A DNA stretch of 60,000 nucleotides from Owenia fusiformis. Taxonomy: Eukaryota; Annelida; Polychaeta; Sabellida; Oweniidae. Location of the stretch: the NCBI GenBank assembly GCA_903813345.2, contig CAIIXF020000011.1, forward strand, positions 37,012,062-37,072,061. The letters run 5' to 3'. The translations under genes were made by a program, and so were the position numbers. The notes under the pieces were generated by a model. It was not told the DNA's origin. It ran no database searches and was given only the letters and a program-made list of their open reading frames with translations. Below are positions 36,701 through 51,700 of this stretch, piece after piece; position 1 is the stretch's first letter; each line of letters starts with the position of its first letter.

Positions 36701-39700
36701 ATATAAAACAATCATACTTTATTTATTTCTATCATTCATAACATGTAAAACAACTTTACTAAGTGAAAATGTTAATAATCATATATATTTATTGATTTCT
36801 TTTCATAGTTCTAGTTCGCTAAAGCGAGTTAGTGTGTCGCTATAACGATAAGTGAATCAAATATCTCCTTGATAAAGTCAATGTTTCTGGGGGACTAACA
36901 CTTGCTCCCCCTCGGGCATCCTCACCCCACCTCCCCCTCGGGCAACCCCCCCCCCCCTTGGGCATCCCTCCCCAAAAAAAATTGAAAAATATTATTATTT
37001 TTTGTTATCTTTTTTATTGACTCATACACTTTGAAAGTACCCAGAAAGCACCAAATAGCATCTTAAAATTGTAACATTTTCTAGGGGAAGTGGGCTACCC
37101 CTCACACCCCCACAAAACAATTGAAAAGTTCTGAATTTTTTTATGTATTGTCTCAGACACCTTAAAAAGTGCACAGACATCATCAAATAGCTCCTCGATA
37201 TAGTTAATGTTTCTGGTGAGTAACACTTGCTCCCCCTCTGGCATCCTCACCAAACCTCCCCCTTGGAAACCCCCCCCCTTTGACCCCCCCCCCAAAAAAA
37301 AGAATTAAAAGCACAAAATAGCATCTTTAAAGTAAAATTTTCGAAGGAAGTAGGCCACGTACCCCTCACAATGGCTCACATCCCCCACAAAACAATTGAC
37401 AAAAATTCATAATTTATTTCTTGTATTGTCTCGAGACATTTTAGGTGCCCAGACTTCATCAAATAGCATCTTTATATGGTTTATGTTTCTGGGGACAGAT
37501 ATGGGGGACAAACACTTGCTCCCCCCTCTGGAACCCAAAGCCTACCTCTCCTTTGGCACCCCTCCCCTTTGACACCCCCAAAATTTGAAAAATTTGTGAT
37601 TGTTTTTCATCTTTTTATTGATTCATACACTTTAAAAGTGCCCAGAAAGCACCAAATATCATCTTAAAATTATAAAATTTTCTAGGAGAGTTGGTCACCC
37701 ATCTCATCCGCCACAAAACAATTGAAAAAATATGAATTTCATGAATTATCTCAGAGTCACTTTAACAGTGCCCAGACATCATCAAATAGCACCTTGAAAT
37801 GGTCAATGTTTCTGAGAAAGAACCTCTTGTAAAAGGAAGATGGCTCGTTCATCATTCTATTTATACAAGTATTTCATCACACTTTGTGGTTTCATCTCAA
37901 TAGGAGTGGTTTTGATGAATAACGATATATCTACAATATATACTAGATTTTTCAAGGTAATTTCTTGTTTATTTTTTTCATATTATAATTCTACTTGCTC
38001 ATTTATGAAATATAATTTGTTCCTATACAATATGTAGGTGCCTATACTGTATGCACCTGTATGCACCTGTAGGCCTTTATTAATAATATATCAGGAAAAG
38101 ACAGGGAGCACAGGTGCATTTGTTGCTATATTAATTTAGCAACTAAACAACTAGAAACCTCCAGGTTTGGAGTTTTTCTAAATGCTAACTAATCTGAAAT
38201 TTGGAAAAAAAATTGCCCCACTGGATAGCTAGTGCATTCTTTTTCAAAATGAAACTGGTTTTGTCCTGTTATCTTTCTATCAAATTATTGTATTAAACTT
38301 CACTGACCTACTCACTTCCTCATGTGTTTTTGTGATATCTCATACGTCAATTAGGTGAGAACTGGCACCATAGAAGAATTGTGAAATATCCAACTATTGT
38401 GATTTTAGTACAATATCTAGAAAATTACATCTATTACCTAAAATACAGTAAAACCTGTCCTAGTGAACACCTCTCAATAGTGAACACCTGTCCCTAGTGG
38501 ACATCTTTCCTCCACACATTATATACTGACTTCAATATAAATTACTCTCTGTAATGAACACCTACCCAGAGCAAACACATTACTGTGGTTTCATAGGTGT
38601 TTACTGAACACAGGTTTTACTACTGTATATTATAAGTTTTTGCATTTATTGCAGATGTATTGATTCTGACGAAAGAATCACACATAATACTCAGATTCTA
38701 AGCAATTAATTAAAGAAGAAAGTGCAACGTTCAAAATTTTCAATTTTTCTGAGTTTTGTTAAAATTAGAATAGCTGGTGCCCTGACTCTGATGTAAGACA
38801 AAACTCTGATAGTTTTACTCATCAGAGGCATAGCAGCCAAATAATAAAGACATTGACTGGAATTACAGAGAAGGATGTGTGTTATAAATAATAATTAAAA
38901 AATAGTAATGTGGGTACTGAGCTCACATGGTGTTGCTCAAAAGTGAATGATGGCTAAAAAAACCTAAAATGGTCGAAAATAAAAAAAATTGATGTAATTT
39001 TTTGATTTTTTGTAACAAAATTATTTCATACAACTACTCTTTATAGAATAGTGACATGGCTTTTTACAATGCAGGACGCCTGAAATTATTTGTAAAGCTA
39101 GGCAATGGGCCAAAAGTGAATTTCGCGAGACAAAAATGGCGACCATTTTGAAAATAGGCGAGATTTTGAACCAGGAGTCATAAGGGAGTTTTCTGTATTG
39201 AAGTTTAACAAATATAACTTAAAACGGGAATCCTATCGACACAGGTTTTAAAGCAAATGGTGGCCATTTTGAACAATGAGTCATAGGGGGGTTTTCTATA
39301 TTGATGTTGAAAAAAAATAACTTAACATTGGAATCCTATTGACAGAGGTTTTAAAACTGGCCAATTGCTGACAAACAGACAGACGGATAGACAGATGGAC
39401 AAGTGAGTGATTGCAATAGGTAACCATGTGAGCTAAAAACAGTAGTGAGATTGTCATGCCTTCGTTTTTCTAACAAAATACGAAAATCAATGATTTTGCA
39501 CATGAACAATTTTTGGGGGAAAATGTACAAAATAAATAAATGAGGTCTTATTCAGTGACATCTTAAGGTTTGTTTTGGAAGTACTTGAAACATGGACCTC
39601 AGCCAAAAATTGCTGCAGTTGATCTTTTTAAAAAGTGTGAACAATTATATTAATTGAAATATAGTACGCTGAAGATATAACCTCGTCAAATGTTACAAAG

Positions 39701-42700
39701 TTGTTTCAATGATGCTTTCATGATCATGGAAATTTTGTTTATGGAGTAAAAACAATTTTTTCCCCCAAAAAAATTTGTTATCTTTATATGAAGGATTTTC
39801 ATGAGGTAAGAATTTTTTCTGTAAACAGACCAGATCCTTAAAGCTGACATTTGCACCTTTCAAATGGTAAATGTATATGGGCAAACTGCATCATTTATTT
39901 TCATTAACAGATTTTGAAGATTTAATTCTAATTCAATTCTAACTACACTGGTATATTAAATAAATGATCATATTCAATATTGTGATCTTTCAGTTTCGAT
40001 CGGAATTGCCGCACTCTTCTTCAAACATCTCAAAATTTCTGAACAAAGTCTTCCAAGAGACTTGTTACAACACAACAATATTACCCAATATGCCAGTCAA
40101 CCCAAAACCAATGAAGACACCAGTGAAACCATACCCAATTGTGCTGGTTGTGTCATTCAACAGATATAAGTATTATGACACCATTCCATACATAGAGCTA
40201 CTCTATCGGGACTATTTTGAGAACATACTGTACTGCGGCCCCTCACAACCTCCAGAGGATTTGATGATCAAGTTCCAGATGTCATATGTTTTATTTGAAC
40301 AGCCAGGCAATCAGCTCGATGGAGCTTATATATACAATTGCACGATGCAAGCCATAAATATGAATTATGATGCGAGGGGGATTTTATACATGTCTGATGA
40401 TGTCCTTTTAAAAGTTGAATCCCTTGTAGATTATAATATGAGTGCAATTTGGCAATCAAATTATGCCTATGAAGTGAATGAAAGGAGGGACCTACACTTA
40501 GCTAGTTATACTGATCAAGAAAAAGGGCCAAAAGAATGTGTTGAAGAAAACTTCAAACTTCCTTGTAATAAAACACCTGAGCAAATAGTGTTTGGATATT
40601 TAAAGAAAGAAATTATAAACACTCACAACGAGTTATTGGCAAAGGTGACAATGGAACAAGAAACTGAGGATAAACTATTTACAAACTTTTTGCAAACTTT
40701 AGAGGAAAATTCAGGCGGAAAGATGCGTTATTTCAAAACAATAGTGGATGTTTACTACATCCCAAAGAGCTATTGGGATCAATTTTATAGGCTGGCTGAA
40801 GTTTTCCTTCAACACAAAATTTACATGGAAATTGCAGTTCCAAGTATTTTACGTGGAATCGAGAAAAATATTAGCGACCAACCAGTCACGCTACTTGAAG
40901 GTCGTCAATATGCCAGAAGTAAAATGGTACCAATTTTATTCAAAAACAAAGAATGGTACTCTTGGCATCCATTTAAACTTGGAAAGATCCAAAGTGGAGA
41001 CAACGATACAATACAAGCATATTGTTCCTTGTTTCATGGTAATTGGTATAGGAACCCTATAAACATTGAATGAGACTGATCAGCCAATTATACCAGTGCC
41101 AATTACAATTTTAGATTGGTCACTACTAAATTAGTTAGTCATGGCTATAGTTAGGGAATGTATCAAAAGTCATTTATTTTACTTACTGCATGACATTTCC
41201 AAGGTTAAAATGTGCCCCAGCATGTTGAGGGTTAATGGCAATTGCTCTCCAGAAGTGGTCTTCAGCTTCTAGAGAGTTATTCAGTAAAGTTCCCAGGTTG
41301 TTGTGAGCACTAGCGTGTTTAGGGTATAATCTTGAAATAAAAAATAATACATATACATTAAAGGGACACTCAGAGTTAGAGAATAACTACATTTATTTTA
41401 AAAAAAGTCAAAAATTGATTTCAGTGTTTGGTTGATTATTTCTCTTGATTGATCTGATATCTTATAATTTGAAGAAGTAAAAGATTTTTGAATTTAAATC
41501 TTGAATAAATCCCCATTTACATTTGGTAATATAAACTGGAGCTTAATTGATGTAACAATTATTTCATTAGATTTTTGATTTGTTATTAATATAATTATCC
41601 CATGCTTCTATGTGACATATGCTTCCGGTATGTTAATACATGTACAGTCAAACCTGTCTAAGTGGAACAGCTTTGGAACCTCTAAAAAGTATTAGACTTA
41701 TAGAGGTTCATTATCACTAAGTCCTTGTTTCATTAACAGAGTTGTTCCACTTCTAGAGGTGCACCAATTTACATGTTTCACTGTACATGTACTTAATATA
41801 AAACTAGTGATTTGTTTATGTGGGTGGAACATTTGGAACATTTGATAATTGAACTCAAAATATTTTTCCTCTAAAATGCACCAATATTTTACTGAGCATA
41901 GTTCAGACACTCATTTATCTGATGTAAAGTTTATAGGTGAAAACCACAAAGTTAATGCATTAAACTAGTCCATGTTTCATAGGACCCCCTTTTCTTAAAT
42001 ATATACTTGTCAACTTTGTCACTACTTTTTCAAGTGTTCTTTATTTCAAAGCTTTAATGAACATGATGATTGCTATACACATTTTATAAAATCATATTCA
42101 GTTGACAAGAGGTATTTACATCTATGGTTAACTAGAAAACTATATCCTCCGATCACAGGGTTTCAAAATCCAGAACATATTCTTTCCTTTTACCCCCTGC
42201 GATAAGCAGTTACCATTTCCCCGATTAAGAACTCGCATTCTGATTGGCTGTCGCAACACTGCGAAGGAAATCATGTATAAGTCATTGCGCATAATTATTA
42301 CGTGATTCAGTTAAATCGGGCGCGTTCAAATTGGTTATAGCAGGGGGAAGAAGGAGGTACGGATTCTGGACACCTGCTTAGGAGGATGGAAAACTATTGT
42401 GTTACTGTCAACTTAATAATACCCCAAGTCATTATCTTTATTTAAGAGTAGGAAAGAAAGAACATCTCAGAGGTGAGCGATTGCAAAACCCATACAGCTA
42501 CTAAAGTGACAAAATCATTGTTTCCATTTTCAGTAAAGAAGAAACTGACCAGTTATTTACAAGGCTTTATTAAGACCAACTCTAAGCATATTATATCATT
42601 TTTGTTCTGGGAGACTCTTATGATATCGATATGTATTATCGCGAGGCGGCAGCCGAGCCCAATATTTTTTCGAGGATAGGTATTCTGGCCATATCCAGCT

Positions 42701-45700
42701 CCTGATCATCCAGTATTTGTTTTATTATGCACCTCCCAATCAAAGTTAAGTGGAGTACTTACTTGTATTTCATCCTCATTTACAGGCTTAAACTGTCGTT
42801 AAGTTGACATTATTTTGACATTTATTTATTTTTTCCTTCAAAACTCAGACGACTTCCGGCCAGTTTATTAGCTACATTGGACGAAAATATTTGCCCCGGG
42901 AATTTAATTTTTATTTATTCGAGACGTTCTTGCAGAATTATATGTAACTTTTGAATGATAAGGGTAATTGTGATTGATTAAGTGCATTTTTTCTTCTATT
43001 TTCCGCCAGTTTCAGATGTAAGCTTTAAGTAGTACTCCAGTTATTAAGAAATAAAAATCTGAAGTGGGAATGTTGCAAAAACATTGAAAAAAATATCCGA
43101 CCCTTTTCCTCGAAAGGGTCAGATATTAAAAAAATATCCGGCAGTTTTCAGAAAAGAGCAGAGTATTGCCAAATTACAAGCAACTAGGAACCAATCAGAT
43201 TTGGGTATTTTAATGAGGTGCATAATAAATATATATATTTAGCCATTATGTCCCTATCATTGAATATATGCCTGCGGGGTCTGACGTCAATATAGCCCGA
43301 GCTTGCGAGGGTTATATTGACGACAGACCGAAGGTATATATTCAATGATACGGACATAATTGTTGTATTACATACCTAAAGTACATTTTACATTACATTT
43401 CCTGAATATAATATGTAGAAATGCGTGAAAAAAGACAATAATGCTGCGTTTTCATGTTATATCAATGACGTCACACGTCTGTGTGCGATTGGAATATGTA
43501 AGAAATGAAACGTGACGTCATACAATTGTCATGGTAAAAAGTTTGGCGGCTATACAGGAATATATAGCCGTCTTTCAGCTCCATTGACTTCCATACAAAT
43601 GCTTCGCTAGGTATGTAATACATTGATATATTCAATGAAAATTATTCATATCAGAACAATAAAGAGGAGGGGCTTCATTTACCCATCAAATCAGACTGCC
43701 CTGACCTCTTTCTGGAGAATATTCAATCAGTAATACACCCAACAATAGCCATATTGATACCAATCATTTTAGGTAAAAAAATGTTGAATATATTACTAGA
43801 TTTGATCTTCCAAGGTAAACATATAAGAAGTTTGGTCAAACTGAATTTTTAATCAAGATTGCTTGGACAAAAACAAACAAACAGTAAACTGATTGAATCA
43901 TTTCAAAACAGAGACCCAGGCTTGAACTTGTAATTCAGGAGAAGAGGGGTCATATCAAACATTGACTAGTTTAATGCATTAACTTTGTTGTTTGTACCTT
44001 TAAACTTTACATCAGGGACTGAACAATACTCAGTAAAATTTTGGTGCATTTTAGAGGAAAAATATTTTGAGTTCAATTATCAAATGTTCCAAATTTTTTT
44101 GATCACCCTGTAGAGTATTCATACATGTTTGACACTCACTTTGTTTCGAAATTTTATGTATACATGTACAGTGAAACCTGTAAAAAGGAACACCTCTAGA
44201 AATAGAACACCTATATTAGTTGAAATTTTTCAGAGGCCCAAGACCAAATATGACTTAAATGAACCTCTATAAGAGGAAAACCTCCTGATTGGAACACTTT
44301 TTAGAGGTGCCAAAGCTGTTCCACTTTTACAGGATTCCCTGTTATTATATTAAATAGGGAAGTTAACATCAAATGTTCGCACTTTATAGTGTTTAAGAAC
44401 CTCTAAAAAAGTATTACACATACTGGCATATTCTTGGTATAGTTCTATGTTAAGGTTTCAAACTAAACATGTAGTATCTGGCATGTTTCATCTTTTAGTC
44501 ACATGCCTATCATATGAAAAATGAATATGTTACACTTTTGAATATAAATGTACAAATTGCAAATGTCTATCCAATATAAAATCCAGTGAATAAAAAGATT
44601 GATTCTAAAATCAAACCAACTTATGTTCATATACATGTATATCAAAGTTACAGGACAAAAGATGGAAGAGTGATCCAGTATCAGCTCTGTCTCAAATGAC
44701 TTAATGAACCTCTATTAGTGGAACACCTCCCAAGTGGAACATATTTTAGAGGTGCCAAAATTAGACAGATTTTACTGTATTGTTCACATAGTCAGAGGAC
44801 TCGCACTCATACTGGCTCGAAGGAATGACCGACTTTGATTGGCTCGATAAGTTCAAAAATTTATGAGTGATTTGTAGAGTATGTAAGTTTAAGTTTATTG
44901 GCTATGGAGTACGAGATAATTTTCAAAAGGTCATTTACTTACAAAATTGCCTTCTCATAATGTTTGATGGCTTCTGTTGTCTTCCCCACATCTTTAAGGT
45001 AGTTGGCATAGTTATAGTGAACCTTTGCATTGTTGGGGAGAACTTCAATACCAGATCTACAAGAATATTCACCTTTATATCATTGTTTACTCCACATACA
45101 TGTAGTATAATTTAGACATGAATTCTCTTTTCAAAGGGAAGATCTCTCTCAAGTGAGAGGGACCAATGTGATTTGATTGTTTTGTCTTCTTTTTAAGATT
45201 CCAAGACTTTCAAGAAATAGCAAATCATGAATTTTACAGTATGAATGTATACAATTGTATAATTCCTTTTTGGATAATTGTGTTGAGTGTAACCTGTTAA
45301 AATGAAATAATTGGGAGTTATCTAGATTGACCAGATTGAATTTGATCAACATAACTGTCCAAAATAAGACATTAAAATTCATAAAATGTATTAAAAACTC
45401 ACTTAAATAAGGTTTCCCTGGAATGCCACACTTGATTACGAACTACAGTTCTCCCTGCCAATATGGCTGCCATTGCCATAGCAACTGCAAGTGCTGATCT
45501 AGGTTTCCAACGGAAATTGATGGTCAATCTGTCCAATCCATATGCCAATAAGACACAATAACCCATACTGCAAAGATGGATATAAATAGAGATTCAGAAA
45601 TATTTCACGAGTAAAAAAAATAACGAAAATATGCATTCATGTCGTCACAAGCTCAAAGGCTTTATTTATAAGTGATGCTGTCCCCAGCTCCGATTTCAGT

Positions 45701-48700
45701 GATCGGCTAGTATAAAAGGTTTGAGGGTATCATTTTGTTCCAGACACTCTCTAGAGTAAATTATCCTAACTTGAATAAAAATGTATGGTAAGTAAATTCG
45801 CTACGGGCAGTTAAAGAGGCGCCATCTATTCATTTTCAAACAGGGGGTAGGGGTATAAAATAATTTTTAACACATTTTAATAGTAAAATGACATTGAAAT
45901 ACTAATAAAATCTTATCAAGAACATTATTTACAATCAGTATGAATTTTCTTGTGTGGATTAGGGTGAAAATAAGGGCATATTTTGAAATTCACTACAGGG
46001 GCGCCACCTATTTTCGTACTTCTACCACGTGTAATAACTTATTTTAGATTCGTTAAGGTACGAAATGTACTGAAAAAATTCATTCTGAAGGACCTATATA
46101 TGTTCATATCACATACTCAAAATTGGATCAATAGCTTTTGTACTGGCGGAGAAAAAATTCTTGAAATTTAAAATTGTGGCATCATGCAGGATAGGGGCGA
46201 CCATATCTCACATTATTAACTTCCAAAATATGGAGCATATGTATCTCAAATGTACTCAAAATGGTGTATGTACTCTTGCTTTGTCATAATATTACTAATA
46301 AGAAGTAGAACAAGACACACAGTGATAAATATCGCACTTTGAAGAGCAAACTGGCCACCATGCAATTTACCCAGCATGGCCAAAACCTAATCAGACCTTG
46401 GCACTAGTCTGCTCTTGCATCTGTAAACATTTCAAGTTGACAAGGTAAGCGGTTTTCCTGCAATTTTGATGACAAGAATTTATTTGTAGTCTTGAACTTT
46501 GGGAAAATTTAGATAACATTGTTTGTGACCTAATTTGATGACCTTCGACCTTGAAAATTTCACTTTTTCAGACCTCAGTAGGTGTTTTGTAATTAAGCTG
46601 ACCTAAATTTAAATCCAAAATATCAATTTAGAAAATCAAATTTTTGACCTTTTCAGGGTCACTGAAGGTCAACGAAAGGTCAAATCTGAAATCTAAGGTC
46701 AGATTTGAACTTCTGAGAACTTGTAGATGTTTTTAAAAAAAGAATTTGGTCAATTTGGAGCAAGTTGAAAAATTCAAAATGGCCGCCAAATTGAAAAATT
46801 CAAAATGGCCACCATGTAATTCAGCCAGCATGCCCAAAACCTAATCAGATCTTGGCAATAGTCTGCTCTTGCATCTGTAAAAATTTCAAGTTGAACGGAT
46901 AAGTGGCTTTCCTGGAATTTTGATGACAAGATTTGTTGAAAAATTCAAAATGGCCGCCACGTAGTTTACCCAGCATGCCCTAAACCTAATCAGATCTTGG
47001 CACTAGTCTGCTATTGCATGTGTAAAAACTTCAAGTTGAACAGGTTAGCGGTTTTCTTGGAATTTTGATGACAAGAATTGATTTGTAGTCTCAAACTTTG
47101 AGAAACTTGGATAACATCATTTGTGACCTAGTTTAATGACCTTGACCTTCGACCTTGAAAATTTAACTTTTTCAGACCTCAGTAGGTGTTTTGTAATTAA
47201 GCTGACCTAAATTTAAATCCAAAATATCAATTTAGAAAATCAACTTTTTTGACCTTTTCAAGGTCACTGAAGGTAAATGAAAGGTCAAATCTAAAATCTA
47301 AGGTCAGATTCGAACTTCTGAGAACTTGTAGATGTTTTTTAAAAAAAATTTGGTCAATTTGGAGCAAGTTGAAAAATTCAAAATGGCCGCCAAATTGAAA
47401 AATTCAAAATGGCCACCATGTAATTCAGCCAGCATACCCAAAACCTAATCAGATCTTGGCAATAGTCTGCTCTTGCATATGTAAAAATTTCAAGTTGAAC
47501 GGATAAGTGGTTTTCCTGGAATTTTGATGACAAGATTTGTTGAAAAATTCAAAATGGCCGCCACGTAGTTTACCCAGCATGCCCTTAACCTAATCAGATC
47601 TTGGTACTAGTCTGCTCTTGCATCTGTAAAAATTTCAAGTTGAACAGGTAAGCAGTTATCCTGGAAATTTGATGACAAGATTTGGTTTATGTCCCGCCCG
47701 CCCGCACGCCCGCCCGCCCGCCCGCCCGCCCAACAGCACAAGACGACAACAATATAGCACTTTTTCAAAGTGCGATAAAAATGATTGTACATTTTAAAAA
47801 ATATTGATTCTCATTCTGGCTTCTGACGTCCCAGGCGTGGCCATATCTCACCTTAATAACTTCCAAAACATGGAGCATATGTATCTCAAATGTACTCAAA
47901 ATGGTGTATGTACTCTTGCTTTGTCATAATATTACTAATAAGAAGTAGAAAAATGATTGTACATTTTAAAAAATATTGATTCTCATTCTGGCTTCTGACG
48001 TCCCAGGCGTGGCCATATCTCACCTTAATAACTTCCAAAATATGGAGCATATGTATCTCAAATGTACTCAAAATTGTGTATGTACTCTTGATTTGTCATA
48101 ATATTACTAATAAGAAGTAGAAAAAAATGATTGTACAATTTTAAAAATATTGATTCTCATTTTGGCTTCTGATGTCCTAGGGGTGACCATATCTCACCTT
48201 AATAACTTCCAAAATATGGAGCATATGTATATCAAATGTGCTCAAAATGGTGTATGTACTCTTGCTTTGTCATAATATTACTAATAAGAAGTAAAAAAAT
48301 GATTGTACATTTAAAATAATATTAATTCTCATTTTGGCTTCTGACGTCCCAGGGGTGACCATATCTCACCTTAATATAATAACTTCCAAAATATGGAGCA
48401 CATATCTCACATGTGCTCAAAATGGTGAATGTACTCTTGCTTTGTCATAATATTACTAATAAGAAGTAAAAAAAATAATTGTACATTTAAAATAATATTG
48501 ATTCTCATTTTGGCTTCTGACATCCCAGGGTCGACCATATCTCACCTTAATAACTTCCAAAATATGGAGCATATGTATCTCAAATGTACTCAAAAAGGTG
48601 TATGCACTCTTGCTTTGTCATAATATTACTAATAAGAAGTAGAACAAGACACACAGTGATAAATATCGCACTTTGAAGAGCAAACTGGCCACCATGCAAT

Positions 48701-51700
48701 TTACCCAGCATGGCCAAAACCTAATCAGACCTTGGCACTAGTCTGCTCTTGCATCTGTAAACATTTCAAGTTGACAAGGTTAGCGGTTTTCCTGCAATTT
48801 TGATGACAAGAATTTATTTGTAGTCTTGAACTTTGGGAAAATTTAGATAACATTGTTTGTGACCTAATTTGATGACCTTCGACCTTGAAAATTTCACTTT
48901 TTCAGACCTCAGTAGGTCTTTTGTATCTTAGCTGACCTAAATTTAAATCCAAAATATCAATTTAGAAAATCAAATTTTTGACCTTTTGAAGGCCACTGAA
49001 GGTCAACGAAAGGTCAAATCTGAAATCTAAGGTCAGATTTGAACTTCTGAGAACTTGTAGATGTTTTTAAAAAAAAAATTTGGTCAATTTGGAGCAAGTT
49101 GAAAAATTCAAAATGGCCGCCAAATTGAAAAATTCAAAATGGCCACCATGTAATTCAGGCAGCATACCCAAAACCTAATCAGATCTTGGCAATAGTCTGT
49201 TCTTGCATCTGTAAAAATTTCAAGTTGAACGGATAAGTGGTTTTCCTGGAATTTTGATGACAAGATTTGTTGAAAAATTCAAAATGGCCACCACGTAGTT
49301 TACCCAGCATGCCCTTAACCTAATCAGATCTTGGCACTAGTCTGCTATTGCATGTGTAAAAATTTCAAGTTGAACAGGTTAGCGGTTTTCTTGGAATTTT
49401 GATGACAAGAATTGATTTGTAGTCTCAAACTTTGAGAAACTTGGATAACATCATTTGTGACCTAGTTTAATGACCTTGACTTTCGACCTTGAAAATTTCA
49501 CTTTTTCAGACCTCAGTAGGTGTTTTGTAATTAAGCTGACCTAAATTTAAATCCAAAATATCAATTTAGAAAATCAACTTTTTTGACCTTTTCAAGGTCA
49601 CTGAAGGTGAATGAAAGGTCAAATCTGAAATCTAAGGTCAGATTTGAACTTCTGAGAACTTGTAGATGTTTTTAAAAAAAAATTTGGTCAATTTAGAGCA
49701 AGTTGAAAAATTCAAAATGGCCGCCAAATTCAAAAATTCAAAATGGCCACCATGTAATTCAGCCAGCATACCCAAAACCTAATCAGATCTTGGCAATAGT
49801 CTGCTCTTGCATCTATAAAAATTTCAAGTTGAAAGGATTAGTGGTTTTCCTGGAATTTTGATGACAAGATTTGTTGAAAAATTCAAAATGGCCGCCACAT
49901 AGTTTACCCAGCATGCCCTTAACCTAATCAGATCTTGGTACTAGTCTGCTCTTGCATCTGTAAAAATTTCAAATTGAACAGGTAAGCAGTTATCCTGGAA
50001 ATTTGATGACAAGATTTGGTTTATGTCCCGCCCGCCCGCACGCCCAAACGCCCGCACGCCCGCCCGCCCAACAGCACAAGACGACGACAATATAGCACTT
50101 TTTCAAAGTGCGATAAAAATGATTATACATTTCAAAAATTTTAATTTTAGCTTCTTACGTTCCTGGGTAATCATATCGCACCATAATAATAACTTCTAGG
50201 ATATGTAACATATAATCCTCAAATATTCTCAGAAAAGTCCTGTCTTTTTCATATTACTAATGAAATATAGAAAAATGATTGCATTGGTGTCCCAAGGGCT
50301 ATCTCACCTTGATAACTCTCACAATATGCAACATATGCATCTCAAATGTGTGCTCAAAATGGTCTTGTTTTGTCATATTTATTGAGAATCATGAAATCAA
50401 CAGTTCAGAATCAATGGATTTTGACTGTCTCCTCTACAGCTACATATAATTCAGGGCAAATAATATCTGCTTTCAAATATTTGCATCTGCTCCCCAAACA
50501 CCCTTTACAAGTACAATGGATGAGATTATTCCCTTGCATACCTTGGACCCAACATCTTTTGTAATCCATACAGTAATCCTTTTAGCCTGTCAATAGTGGG
50601 AGTACTTTACTCCATTTATGAAGTAATGGCAACTGCAAATGTAAGGTGTTAATATGTTATCCTGTGGCCTGCAATATATGCACCTTGGATTATACACTGA
50701 ATTAAGGGATTTTGAGTATGTAAAATATGTGAAAAGGAGCTCTTTGTAATGATAAATCTTTCTAGCCACATTAACATTCTCTAGTTTGCATGTTTGTCAT
50801 ACAACATACATTGATTGTAATGAAATATTAATCTATGATTGTGATGTCCCACACTTCTAGGGTCCCAAAGAAGAGATTAGCTTTTGGAACAATTACTCAG
50901 ATGCGAGTAGGTAGTTACCAGTTTCGCCACCAGGTGGCTGAGTCGGGGGAAATAACATGGCAGGGTATTACAAAATTCCCTTAAACTTGAATATTCATCA
51001 GTTGTAGTGATTCATTTTTCATATTACCCTTTTGTATCTGATAGTTATACAAATTAAAATATGCCCAGTAAAAGAAAATATTATCTGCCCAACACAAGAA
51101 AAGATATTTCCCTTTTTGTGATTTTACAACATGGGCTCTATGGGGAATCCCCCCGACCTAGAAGTCACATTTTCAAAGAAAATTAAATTTTCAAAGTAGA
51201 TAGACTCTTTTCAAAACCACATTTCAAGATGTATTTCTACATGTAGATTCCAAATATGACATCAGTTTGACTGAATTTTGAATTTTTGATGACGTAAATC
51301 AAGATTATTTCTACTCGCATCTAGTCTATTGCATTATTCTTGGCACGGTAGGCCATACAGTGAATACAATTGTTGAGATTGGGCAATAACAATATAGCAC
51401 ATCATGACAAACCATGCAAACTAGAGAATGTCAATCAGGATTAGAAGTGACTTATCGCCCTTGTAATTAAGCAGTGGGACAGTTTGGTGTATGTTTGGGC
51501 ATAAATGCGCCTTTTAGGCCTAATTTTTCAGGATGTTTTCAAAATTTCGGGTCAGATTTGGGGTTAAGGGGCCAATTTTTGTAAATGAGGCTAGGCTACT
51601 CACACTACTGATAGGCTACGAGTATACAAAAGATGTTGCATCCAAGGCATGCAAAAGACTTATCGTCCATTGTTCCTGTAATATAAGGAGTGTTTGGGGA

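Larger units (their letters stand above)
41643..44340. mobile_element. Large TIR element (about 350-390 bp arms)
   Basis: The left arm (41643-41990) and right arm (about 43945-44340) are inverted copies, for example TTAATGCATTAAACTAGT against ACTAGTTTAATGCATTAA, and GAACTCAAAATATTTTTCCT against its complement. The ends start ACAGTCAAACCTGTCTAAGTG, a pogo-like type. The interior is non-coding and hosts a hAT-like MITE and a palindrome. Confidence 0.7.

Noticed and set aside
47778-48655. CRISPR-like array
   Set aside because: Units of about 173 bp are repeated in full with no unique spacers. This is a eukaryotic satellite.
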